A stretch of DNA of 25,341 nucleotides from JAIXWP01 sp049318685. Its GTDB lineage: Bacteria; Bacteroidota; Bacteroidia; Flavobacteriales_D; Sanyastnellaceae. The stretch lies in the NCBI GenBank assembly GCA_049318685.1, contig JBMOFW010000015.1, forward strand, positions 1 to 25,341. The letters are read 5' to 3'. Position numbers and translations under genes: made by a program. The notes under the pieces are model-generated. The model was not told the origin of the DNA. It searched no databases and saw only the letters and a program-made list of their open reading frames with translations. Below, in pieces: positions 1 through 7,821 of the stretch (position 1 is its first letter; every line of letters begins with the position of its first letter).

Positions 1-2
1 TT

Positions 3-203
3 CGCCGCGAAGTGACCGATCCGTTGACCTCTTACACCACCAGTGGTTCGGGGGCTTTGAACGTCATTGATCTCGCAAACATCGACTCCTGCGCCTTTAT
101 AGCTACCCAAGACCTTTGTAAAGTCTATGATCAGGGAGTTTTTGAGGTTCTAGGGCGTTATGACCATGCCGAAGTTCGGGGCTGCAACCTCATGGTGGGC
201 TAA
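3..203 (+). CDS. 3' end of an unidentified gene (partial)
   Basis: An open frame enters from the left edge and stops at TAA 201-203. It gives about 66 residues rich in Asp, Ser and Thr, with three Cys. There is no internal ATG that would make a convincing start (a GTG lies at 12), so I read it as the C-terminal end of a gene that begins outside the window. I recognise no domain, membrane segment or T9SS tail. A chance open frame is possible, since the opposite strand is also open over part of this stretch. Confidence 0.35.
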   Translation, partial: RREVTDPLTSYTTSGSGALNVIDLANIDSCAFIATQDLCKVYDQGVFEVLGRYDHAEVRGCNLMVG

Positions 204-293
204 AATTTCAACGATCGGGAGGCAACCCATCAAAAAAAGTCGCGTCATAGCAATGACTGCTCTGTTGAACTTATAATAACCAAATAACACTTA

Positions 294-719
294 ATGGCCA
301 TGACCAATCTTTTTCAGCAAATCATGGAAGATAATCCCGGATTATTTATCCTGGCAGCTTTCATCATTCTTATCGGTGCCGTTGGTAAAGCCAAGTTGTT
401 TGCGAAAGCAAATCAACCATGGATTGCAGCGCTTGTTCCGGTGTGGGATGTATTTATTGTATTGAAAATGGTGGGTCGCCCGGCCTCACACATCGGGTAT
501 TTTTTGATTCCCATTTTCAATGTGTATTTCGGATTCAAGTTGTTGATCGAAATTGCACAAACATTCGGCAAGACCACCATGCTCGACGCGATGTTGGTAT
601 GCTTCTTCAATGTATTTTATGTTTTAAACTTGGGCTTAGCGTATCAAGAAGAATACTTGGGTCCGGTTTACGGCATCAATATAAAAGATGTGCAGGGCCG
701 CAAACCTGCACTAGTTTAG
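294..719 (+). CDS. DUF5684-type small membrane protein
   Basis: This 141-residue protein has about three hydrophobic segments, near residues 17-31, 65-85 and 98-115. A Trp-Ile-Ala-Ala-Leu-Val-Pro-Val-Trp stretch around 42-50 resembles the W..LIPIYN-type core of DUF5684. The same module occurs at the N-terminus of many Bacteroidota signal peptidase I proteins, but the Ser/Lys catalytic domain is absent here, so this is a stand-alone module of unknown function. ATG 294 is taken as the start; the in-frame ATG at 300 is also possible, and neither has a clear ribosome binding site. The gene converges on alaS, with a terminator between them. Confidence 0.75.
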   Translation: MAMTNLFQQIMEDNPGLFILAAFIILIGAVGKAKLFAKANQPWIAALVPVWDVFIVLKMVGRPASHIGYFLIPIFNVYFGFKLLIEIAQTFGKTTMLDAMLVCFFNVFYVLNLGLAYQEEYLGPVYGINIKDVQGRKPALV

Positions 720-744
720 ATTTTTTGGTTTCATAATCTGAAGG

Positions 745-774
745 AAAAAACCCCGACAATGGTCGGGGTTTTTT
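745..774. terminator. Bidirectional intrinsic terminator
   Basis: A perfect 7-bp GC stem (CCCCGAC 751-757 with GTCGGGG 762-768) closes a 4-nt loop. It is flanked by six A on the left and six T on the right, which extend the stem and give a U-tract on both strands. It lies between the convergent ends of the DUF5684 gene and alaS and can serve both. Confidence 0.92.
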
Positions 775-797
775 GTTTCAATAAATATGAATCTATT

Positions 798-3410
798 TTA
801 TAGTCTCGCTGCCACTACCGCTTCCGCTTTGCTCAATGCACTCGCCAATCCTTCCGGCTTCGAGCCACCGGCTGTGGCAAAGAATGGTTGTCCACCTCCG
901 CCACCATTAATGTCTTTGGCAAGTTCTCGCACAATTTCAGAAGCATTCAAATTTTTGGCCTTGGCCAATGCATCTGATATAGCTACGGTAATCGTTGGTT
1001 TGCCTCCAACTTGCGAACCAAATACAGCAATCATGGCATCGCGCTCTCCCTTCAACTGAAAAGCGATGTCTTTGATTTCGGCGACATCCAAATCCACTTC
1101 CGCCACCAACAAATCAACTTCACCGGATTTCTTGAACTGTGAAATCAATTCTTTCTTCACAGATTGAGCTATTTCTTTTTTCTTCTTGTCCAATTCCACA
1201 CGTAAAGCGTCGCGTTCTTGCCTCATCTCTGTAACACTTTTCAAGATAAGCGGCGATTTGAAAAATTCTTTCAGCGTATTGACAAGCTTCAAGTTCTCGT
1301 TCAAATAATTAAATGCAACATCACCTGCAATGGCTTCAATACGGCGAATACCCGCGGCCACCGCACCTTCCGAAGTAATTTTGAAAAATCCAATATTACC
1401 GGTGTTGGTGATATGGGTTCCTCCACACAATTCGATGCTTTCACCAAACTTGATGACACGCACTTTCTCTCCATATTTTTCACCAAAAAGCATCATGGCG
1501 CCTAAGTTGCGGGCCTCTTCAATCGGCACTTCACGACTTTCTTCCAACGCAAATTGTTTGCGTACGCGCTCATTCACGAGGCTTTCTACTTTTTCAATTT
1601 CTTCATCCGTCATTTTAGAAAAATGACTAAAGTCGAAACGCAAATACTCCGGACTAACGAGCGATCCTTTTTGCTCCACATGTGTGCCGAGCACCTCACG
1701 CAAGGCTTGATGCAGTAAGTGTGTAGCACTGTGATGCACCATGCTGTGATTGCGCTTTTCTACATCCACCTTTGCAATAAATGTCGCCGCCGGATTTTCT
1801 GGCAATTGATCTGCAAAATGCACGATCAAATTATTTTCTTTTTTGGTATCCGTGATCTCGATGCGGTCATTGGCCGAAACCAAAGTACCCACATCGCCCA
1901 CTTGTCCGCCACTCTCTGCATAGAAAGGCGTAACATCAAGCACCAATTGATAATGCTCTTTGCCTTTCGCTTTGATCTTTCTGTATTTCAAAATACGCGC
2001 TTCAGACTCAAGGTGGTCATAACCCACAAATTTTGAATCGCCTGAAGCCACTTCTACCCAGTCGTCAGTTTCGAGCTTGGTAGCCGCGCGACTGCGTTCT
2101 TTCTGCTTATTTAATTCTTCTTGAAATCCGAGTTCATCAATGCGCTTCTTGCCTTCACCGGCAATCAGGGCCGTGAGATCGACTGGAAAACCAAATGTGT
2201 CATACAATTCAAAAACGGTTTTTCCATCAATCACTTCACCTTCGGTCTTCTTGATAATTTCATCCAACAAGGAAATACCTTTATCAAGCGTACGCAAGAA
2301 ACTTTCTTCTTCTTCTTTGATCACACGGGCCACCAGATCTTTGGAAGCTCGAATTTCTGGGAAGAAATCGCCCAACTCTGTAGAAAGTACATCTACCAAA
2401 GTGTAGATGAAAGATTCTTTCAACCCCAAGAAACTATATCCGTAACGAATAGCGCGACGAAGAATTCGGCGAATCACGTAACCCGCTCCACCGCTGGAAG
2501 GCAATTGGCCATCAGCAATGGCAAACGACACGGCACGCACGTGGTCGGAGATTACGCGCATGGCAATGTCTTTTTTGCTATCAGTGCGCTCGTAAGTCAT
2601 ACCGCTCAATTTCTCAATGGCTGAGATGGTTGGCGAGAATACATCGGTGTCGTAGTTCGACAATTTGCCCTGCAACACCATGCACAAGCGTTCAAAGCCC
2701 ATACCCGTATCCACGTGCTTGGCAGGAAGAGATTCCAAACTACCATCCGCTTTACGGTTAAATTGCATGAATACATTATTCCAGATCTCAATCACTTGGG
2801 GATGGCTTTCATTCACCAATTGCTTTCCATCCAATTTGGCGCGTTCCTCATCCCGACGAATGTCGACGTGAATTTCAGAACACGGGCCACACGGGCCGGT
2901 ATCGCCCATTTCCCAGAAATTATCTTTTTTATTTCCGCGTAAAATGCGATCGGCATCGATACGCTGTGCCCAGATATCATAGGCTTCTTGATCAAAATCC
3001 AAATTCTCCGAAGCGTCACCCTCGAATACCGTCACATACAAACGATCCTTTGGAATCTTGTAGACTTCGGTGAGGAGTTCCCACGCCCAACTGATTGCTT
3101 CTTCTTTAAAATAATCGCCAAATGACCAGTTGCCGAGCATTTCGAACATCGTATGGTGGTAGGTATCCACGCCTACTTCCTCGAGGTCGTTGTGCTTTCC
3201 GCTTACGCGCAAACACTTTTGGGTATTGGCGATTCGGGGGTATTTGATTTCGCTATTGCCGAGAAACAAGTCTTTAAACTGGTTCATACCGGCATTGGTA
3301 AACATGAGGGTTGGGTCCCCTTTTACCACCATGGGTGCAGAGGGAACGATATGGTGACCCTTCGAGGCGAAGAAGTCTAAAAATTGCTTTCGAATCTGTT
3401 TGGATGTCAT
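798..3410 (-). CDS. alaS: Alanyl-tRNA synthetase
   Basis: AlaRS charges tRNA-Ala with alanine in the cytoplasm and edits mischarged Ser or Gly. The 870-residue length is normal for bacterial AlaRS. The class II catalytic domain fills roughly residues 1-250, followed by the tRNA-recognition region. The editing domain has the zinc-binding set His560 and His564 (HSATH) plus Cys662 and His666 (CGGTH). The C-terminal DHHA1-like region carries the conserved glycine run near residue 845. The start follows a candidate -7 box by only 7 nt, so the mRNA leader would be very short or absent. It is divergent from the M23 peptidase gene, an arrangement I recall as common in Bacteroidota. Nothing is missing or truncated. 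Confidence 0.98.
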   Translation of the reverse strand: MTSKQIRKQFLDFFASKGHHIVPSAPMVVKGDPTLMFTNAGMNQFKDLFLGNSEIKYPRIANTQKCLRVSGKHNDLEEVGVDTYHHTMFEMLGNWSFGDYFKEEAISWAWELLTEVYKIPKDRLYVTVFEGDASENLDFDQEAYDIWAQRIDADRILRGNKKDNFWEMGDTGPCGPCSEIHVDIRRDEERAKLDGKQLVNESHPQVIEIWNNVFMQFNRKADGSLESLPAKHVDTGMGFERLCMVLQGKLSNYDTDVFSPTISAIEKLSGMTYERTDSKKDIAMRVISDHVRAVSFAIADGQLPSSGGAGYVIRRILRRAIRYGYSFLGLKESFIYTLVDVLSTELGDFFPEIRASKDLVARVIKEEEESFLRTLDKGISLLDEIIKKTEGEVIDGKTVFELYDTFGFPVDLTALIAGEGKKRIDELGFQEELNKQKERSRAATKLETDDWVEVASGDSKFVGYDHLESEARILKYRKIKAKGKEHYQLVLDVTPFYAESGGQVGDVGTLVSANDRIEITDTKKENNLIVHFADQLPENPAATFIAKVDVEKRNHSMVHHSATHLLHQALREVLGTHVEQKGSLVSPEYLRFDFSHFSKMTDEEIEKVESLVNERVRKQFALEESREVPIEEARNLGAMMLFGEKYGEKVRVIKFGESIELCGGTHITNTGNIGFFKITSEGAVAAGIRRIEAIAGDVAFNYLNENLKLVNTLKEFFKSPLILKSVTEMRQERDALRVELDKKKKEIAQSVKKELISQFKKSGEVDLLVAEVDLDVAEIKDIAFQLKGERDAMIAVFGSQVGGKPTITVAISDALAKAKNLNASEIVRELAKDINGGGGGQPFFATAGGSKPEGLASALSKAEAVVAARL

Positions 3411-3414
3411 AGTG

Positions 3415-3449
3415 GTGCAAAAATAAGCGCGAGTCGCTTATTTTAGCAC
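3415..3449. promoter_or_regulatory. Palindrome holding divergent alaS / M23 promoters
   Basis: The arms of this 35-bp inverted repeat pair over 15 positions with one mismatch, around the 5-nt centre CGAGT. The outer ends are GTGC and GCAC, and the inner arms are AAAATAAGCG and CGCTTATTTT. On the minus strand the arm contains TATTTTTG (3425-3418), which fits the Bacteroidota -7 consensus TAnnTTTG. On the plus strand it contains the near-match TATTTTAG (3439-3446). The site fills almost all of the 47-bp gap between the two start codons. It may be a shared promoter, an operator or both. Confidence 0.5.
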
Positions 3450-3457
3450 CCCGATAT

Positions 3458-4429
3458 ATGGCCCGTTTTAAATATAAATTCAACCCCACCACGCTGAATT
3501 TCGAGAAAATCAGCTATACCGTAAGGGATTACTTCCTTTCGGCCCTGCGCTATTTATTTGCAGGATTGGTGATTGGGGCCATCGGCGTGGTGCTTTACGC
3601 CTCATTTTTCAAAGATCCGGACACCAAGCGCCTCGAACGCGAAATTGAATTTTTGGAGACCCAAATCGAAGACCTCAACAATGAGGTAGACACCTTAGAA
3701 ACCTTTGCCGTGGAGCTTCAAGACAAAGACGACAAGGTCTATCGCAGTATTTTCGGGTCGGCTCCGTATCCCGAAAACAAGCGCCGCGGCTCCATTGGGG
3801 GCAGCGACCGCTACAAATCGCTCAAGGGCTACGAAAGTAGCGAGGGTATTATCGAGACCAAGCGCCACATTCAGCGATTGCAGAAAATGTTTGTAGAACA
3901 AAGCAAATCCTATCAAGAAGTTTTTTCATTGGCACAGGCTCAAGATCAGATGTTGCAGAGCATTCCGGCCATCCAACCCGTGTCAAACAAAGACTTGAAG
4001 CGCATCGCCTCCGGTTTTGGCTACCGCGTGCATCCGATTTATAAAATTGCCAAAATGCACACCGGACTGGACTTCTCGGCCGATATCGGTACCGAAATCT
4101 ACGCTACTGGTGATGGCACTATTGAAGCGGTAGATAGTAAACTCAGCGGCTACGGCCACCACGTCATTGTCCAACATGGCTATGGCTTTGAAACCCTGTA
4201 TGCACACATGAGTAAAGTGATCGTTCGTCCGGGTGAAAAAGTAAAACGCGGACAAGTAATTGGCTATGTAGGCAACACCGGAGCCTCGACTGGACCGCAC
4301 TTACACTACGAAGTGATACGAAATGGTGAAAAAGTCGATCCGGCTTTCTATTTTTACAGCGACATTACACCTGAACAATACGAAGATTTGTTGCAACGCG
4401 CTGCGAATGCCAACCAAAGCTTCGACTAA
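3458..4429 (+). CDS. M23 family murein endopeptidase, membrane-anchored
   Basis: This is a predicted zinc endopeptidase that cuts peptidoglycan cross-links in the periplasm. The 323 residues show a short cytoplasmic N-terminus, one membrane helix at about 26-50, a coiled coil at about 56-92, a linker and second helical region to about 165, and a LytM/M23 domain at about 180-298. The metal and catalytic residues are present: His201 and Asp205 (HTGLD), His250 (YAHM) and the HxH pair His281/His283 (HLHYE). The layout is that of MepM-like cell-wall enzymes of Bacteroidota. The start is 11 nt after a possible -7 box. The MerR gene follows 13 nt after the stop, so the two are probably co-transcribed. 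Confidence 0.93.
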   Translation: MARFKYKFNPTTLNFEKISYTVRDYFLSALRYLFAGLVIGAIGVVLYASFFKDPDTKRLEREIEFLETQIEDLNNEVDTLETFAVELQDKDDKVYRSIFGSAPYPENKRRGSIGGSDRYKSLKGYESSEGIIETKRHIQRLQKMFVEQSKSYQEVFSLAQAQDQMLQSIPAIQPVSNKDLKRIASGFGYRVHPIYKIAKMHTGLDFSADIGTEIYATGDGTIEAVDSKLSGYGHHVIVQHGYGFETLYAHMSKVIVRPGEKVKRGQVIGYVGNTGASTGPHLHYEVIRNGEKVDPAFYFYSDITPEQYEDLLQRAANANQSFD

Positions 4430-4442
4430 ACTAACCCGCCTT

Positions 4443-4778
4443 ATGTTGACCAAAGTACAGGATATCGAAAAAATATATTACTCCATCGGCGAAGTGGCCG
4501 AGATGTTTGATGTGAACGCTTCGTTGATCCGTTTTTGGAAAAAAGAATTTCCACAGCTTCAGCCGCGCAAAAACAGCAGAGGCAATCGGGTGTACAATAA
4601 GAAAGACATCGAGCTTTTCAAAAAAATCCATCACTTGGTCAAAGACCAGGGTTTTACATTGGAGGGAGCGAAGAATGCCTTACGTACAAAGAAGCCAGTG
4701 GAAACACAAGAAGAAACCGTAGTTTCCAAACTCCTTCGCGTGCGCAACGAGCTTCGCGCCATTGCAAATAGTCTTTGA
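4443..4778 (+). CDS. Small MerR-family transcriptional regulator
   Basis: This 111-residue DNA-binding protein has a MerR winged helix-turn-helix at about residues 12-80. It includes the IGEVAEMF and LIRFWKKEFPQL segments and the RVYNKKDIELFKKI wing typical of the family. A short helical tail follows, long enough for dimerisation but with no cysteine-rich, B12 or other ligand domain, so its signal is unknown. ATG 4443 is preferred because it leaves a 13-nt gap after the peptidase stop; the in-frame ATG at 4407 would overlap that gene. It ends 42 nt before the DASH cryptochrome gene, so it could belong to the same transcript or regulate it, but MerR next to an M23 gene is also a usual Bacteroidota pairing. 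Confidence 0.88.
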   Translation: MLTKVQDIEKIYYSIGEVAEMFDVNASLIRFWKKEFPQLQPRKNSRGNRVYNKKDIELFKKIHHLVKDQGFTLEGAKNALRTKKPVETQEETVVSKLLRVRNELRAIANSL

Positions 4779-4820
4779 ACTTCTTGATCAATCTTTTGTT
4801 AGAAAGGCTCACGCTTTTCT

Positions 4821-6116
4821 ATGTCACGCGCGCTTGTTTGGTTTCGAAATGATTTACGGTTGCACGATCATCCTGCGTTGACCGCGGCCGTAGCAGCTGG
4901 TCACGACATTATACCTGTCTATTGTTTCGACGACCGACTTCAAATAAAATCATCCATAGGCCTTCCTCGCTGCGGCGAACACCGTTTCCATTTTCTCACT
5001 GAATCCGTTTTTTCACTTCAACAATCCATTGCCGACCGCGGTGGCGAATTGCTCACACTTCAGGGAAATCCCGCTGCAGAAATAGGGCATCTCGCGCAAG
5101 ATTTACAGGTGAATGCCGTGTATTTTCATTATGAAATAGGCAGTGAAGAAAGAAGAGACGAAGCAGAATTGATCGCCTTTTTAGAAAACACATCCATCCA
5201 ATGCATTGGTCTAACATCTGGAGATCTGTTCGATGAAAAGGACCTCCCTTTTTCACTTGAAAGCCTTCCGGTGATGTTTACGGAATTTCGCAAAAAAGTG
5301 GAAGGACAGTACCCATTTAAAAAACCGCTTGACACGCCGCGGTCCATTTCGTTTTGTATTCCCCGAGATCACAACATCAAGTCGTTTTTTTTAGAAAAAT
5401 CAAATAACCTTCCACACCCCTTGTCAGCTGTGCCTTTTAATGGAGGTGAAGCAGCAGGATTGGAACGATTAAATGCTTATTTGTTTGAAACAAAAAACAT
5501 CAGTCAATACAAGCTCACCCGCAATGGCCTCATCGGCACCGACTATAGTTCAAAGTTTTCGTTGTGGCTCGCCAATGGCAGTTTGAGCCCACGCCAAATT
5601 GCACATGCTGTGTATCGCTATGAAAATTCGGTAGAAGCCAACGACAGCACGTATTGGATGATATTCGAATTGCTCTGGCGAGAATATTATCGCTGGGTGC
5701 ATCGTCAACATGGCCAACGCATTTTCAGCAAAGACGGTATTAAAAGAAATACAATGCATACGCCGAAAATCGTGACTAGTCCTCCATTTGAGCGATGGTG
5801 TGCAGGAAAAACGGGCGATGCTTTCGTGGATGCCAATATGCGCGAACTCAATGCCACCGGTTGGATGAGCAATCGGGGAAGACAAAATGTAGCCAGCTAT
5901 CTCGTTCATGACCTTGGTTTAGATTGGCGAATGGGTGCCTATTATTTCGAAAACAAATTGATGGATTACGATGTTTCTTCCAATTGGTGCAACTGGATGT
6001 ACATCGCCGGAGTGGGCAACGATCCGCGTCCGTTTAGAAAATTCAACACCACAAAACAAGCCAATGACTATGACCCCAACGGAACATATCGCCAACTTTG
6101 GAACGGAAGACATTGA
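4821..6116 (+). CDS. DASH-family cryptochrome
   Basis: Cry-DASH proteins are flavoproteins of the photolyase superfamily that repair cyclobutane dimers mainly in single-stranded DNA and may sense blue light. The 431-residue length fits the DASH group. The N-terminal alpha/beta photolyase domain starts with VWFRNDLRLHDHPAL (6-20). The FAD-binding helical domain includes the GTDYSSKFS phosphate-binding segment (239-247), ELLWREYYRW (283-292), the conserved TGWMSNRGRQNVASY block (346-360) and DYDVSSNWCNW (382-392). The C-terminal KQANDYDPNG (412-421) is also DASH-like. All key FAD-pocket motifs are intact. It is the first of three co-directional photolyase-linked genes. Confidence 0.95.
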   Translation: MSRALVWFRNDLRLHDHPALTAAVAAGHDIIPVYCFDDRLQIKSSIGLPRCGEHRFHFLTESVFSLQQSIADRGGELLTLQGNPAAEIGHLAQDLQVNAVYFHYEIGSEERRDEAELIAFLENTSIQCIGLTSGDLFDEKDLPFSLESLPVMFTEFRKKVEGQYPFKKPLDTPRSISFCIPRDHNIKSFFLEKSNNLPHPLSAVPFNGGEAAGLERLNAYLFETKNISQYKLTRNGLIGTDYSSKFSLWLANGSLSPRQIAHAVYRYENSVEANDSTYWMIFELLWREYYRWVHRQHGQRIFSKDGIKRNTMHTPKIVTSPPFERWCAGKTGDAFVDANMRELNATGWMSNRGRQNVASYLVHDLGLDWRMGAYYFENKLMDYDVSSNWCNWMYIAGVGNDPRPFRKFNTTKQANDYDPNGTYRQLWNGRH

Positions 6117-6363
6117 CCGCATCATCGAAATGGCCTGGGAAGACCGCACCCCATTTGATGCGATAGAAATGCAATTTGGCATCAATGAAAGCCAAGTCAT
6201 TGAACTTATGCGCAAGCATATGAAAGCATCGAGTTTCCGGATGTGGCGCAAACGGGTTACAGGTCGAAGCACCAAACATGCAGCTCTTCGCGGAAGCGAG
6301 GTAAATCGTCATAAATGCAGCAGACAGCGCCCTATTTCCAACAACAAAATTGCTAAGCGCTAG
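6064..6363 (+). CDS. DUF2805 / TIGR03643 family protein
   Basis: This 99-residue basic cytoplasmic protein is of unknown function. Residues 15-70 (DIDRIIEMAWEDRTPFDAI, then QVIELMRKHMKASSFRMWRKRVTGR) match the DUF2805/TIGR03643 signature, which looks like a small helix-turn-helix unit. The tail from about 71 is Arg/Lys/His-rich, which suggests nucleic-acid contact; this is inference. ATG 6064 overlaps the end of the cryptochrome gene by 53 nt; ATG 6070 is an equally good start. The next gene begins 3 nt after the stop. This tight coupling with two photolyase-family genes suggests a role in light-dependent repair, but no biochemical function is known to me. Confidence 0.82.
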   Translation: MTMTPTEHIANFGTEDIDRIIEMAWEDRTPFDAIEMQFGINESQVIELMRKHMKASSFRMWRKRVTGRSTKHAALRGSEVNRHKCSRQRPISNNKIAKR

Positions 6364-6366
6364 GTC

Positions 6367-7806
6367 ATGCGTGCCCTCCTGCTCTTTCCCCATCAGCTTT
6401 ATCCCGAAATTAGTTTCGAGCACATCGATCATGTATTTATGATCGAAGATCCGCTCTATTTCACCCAATATACTTTTCATAAGCAAAAACTCGCATTTCA
6501 TCGGGCAAGTATGCGCAAGCATTTCGATGCAATAAAGGGCGCGAAGACCTACATAGAATTTCACGATGAAAAATCTAAAACCGATCATTTATTCGGTTTT
6601 CTGAAATCCAGCGGATATACAACGGTGTGTTTTTACGACCCCACAGATTTTCTTCTTGATCGTCGCATCCGTCGGAATGCACAGTCCAATGAGATTGCTT
6701 TAGACATGGCTGAATCTCCCAATTTTCTTTGTAGTAAAGAGTACATTCAAAACTACTTCAAGGGTAAAAAGCGCTTCTTTTTCAATGCATTTTATATCGA
6801 CCAGCGCAAGCGATTGGGGATCTTGCTCGACGCTGCCGGTGAGCCCGTGGGTGGAAAATGGACCTACGATGCGGAGAATAGAAAGAAAATGCCCGCCGGC
6901 ACCATCGTTCCGAAAATACCTACAATAAAAAAAGAAGCCTACATCAGCGAAGCCATTGATTATGTAGAAAAGCATTTTGCCAAAAACTATGGTTCTCTGG
7001 AAGAATGGTACTACCCCATCGACCGTGCCACTTCGCTGACCTTCATTGATTCCTTTTTAACAGAACGCTTTCATCACTTTGGTGAATATCAAGATGCCAT
7101 TGTCAAAGGCGGCACCGCACTCTTTCATTCCATTCTAACGCCCATGTTGAATGTGGGATTGATATCCCCCCAAGATGTGATAGAGCGCACCTTGCGCTAT
7201 GCAGCAACGCATGATGTACCGCTCAATTCACTCGAAGGATTCATTCGTCAGGTCATTGGTTGGAGAGAATACATCCGTGCTGTTTACCTTCTCAAAGGTG
7301 TTGAAGAACGCACTAAGAATTTTTTCAATCAACAACGCACCATTCCCGAAAATTTCTGGACAGGAGATACGCAGATCGCGCCAATCGATGACATGATTCA
7401 TCGTTTGCAAAAAACAGCTTATGCTCATCACATCGAGCGTCTGATGGTGATAGGGAATTATTTTGCACTTCGCGAATTTCATCCCGATGAAGTGTATCGT
7501 TGGTTTATGGAAATGTTTATCGACGCCTATGACTGGGTGATGGTGCCCAATGTGTATGGCATGTCGCAATACGCAGATGGCGGCATCATGAGCACCAAGC
7601 CGTATATCAGCGGGTCGAATTACATACTAAAAATGAGTGATTTCAAAAAAGGCCCTTGGTGTGAAGAATGGGATCATTTGTATTGGCGTTTCATTGATAA
7701 GCACCGTACCTTCTTTTTAAAAAATCCGCGCATGGCCATGATGGTGCGGATGTTGGATAAAAAAAAACCGTCCCCCGGTGTTTACGGAGAACGGCTCTTT
7801 GATTAG
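6367..7806 (+). CDS. Bacterial 6-4 photolyase-like protein (FeS-BCP/PhrB family) without Fe-S cysteines
   Basis: This protein belongs to the deoxyribodipyrimidine photolyase-related family, whose characterised members (for example Agrobacterium PhrB) repair 6-4 photoproducts and carry a 4Fe-4S cluster. The 479 residues include the N-terminal PHQL lead (8-11), the YIQNYFKGKKRFFFNAFY region (126-143), LNSLEGFIRQVIGWREYIR (286-304), and the FAD-domain block VPNVYGMSQYADGG (393-406) with TKPYISGSNYILKMSDF (410-426). The whole protein has only three Cys (88, 122, 432). Where PhrB has a Cys pair shortly after the MSDY segment, this protein reads KKGPWCEEWD, and no other Cys lies in the C-terminal domain, so a four-Cys cluster cannot form. 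It is the last gene of the photolyase operon and converges on the MopE-repeat gene 15 nt away. Confidence 0.9.
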   Translation: MRALLLFPHQLYPEISFEHIDHVFMIEDPLYFTQYTFHKQKLAFHRASMRKHFDAIKGAKTYIEFHDEKSKTDHLFGFLKSSGYTTVCFYDPTDFLLDRRIRRNAQSNEIALDMAESPNFLCSKEYIQNYFKGKKRFFFNAFYIDQRKRLGILLDAAGEPVGGKWTYDAENRKKMPAGTIVPKIPTIKKEAYISEAIDYVEKHFAKNYGSLEEWYYPIDRATSLTFIDSFLTERFHHFGEYQDAIVKGGTALFHSILTPMLNVGLISPQDVIERTLRYAATHDVPLNSLEGFIRQVIGWREYIRAVYLLKGVEERTKNFFNQQRTIPENFWTGDTQIAPIDDMIHRLQKTAYAHHIERLMVIGNYFALREFHPDEVYRWFMEMFIDAYDWVMVPNVYGMSQYADGGIMSTKPYISGSNYILKMSDFKKGPWCEEWDHLYWRFIDKHRTFFLKNPRMAMMVRMLDKKKPSPGVYGERLFD

Positions 7807-7821
7807 CCCGCGTCAAACCTA

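Noticed and set aside
1..160. Open frame on the minus strand opposite the first partial gene
   Set aside because: It has no ATG or convincing alternative start and is preceded by a stop, so the plus-strand partial gene is a little more plausible.
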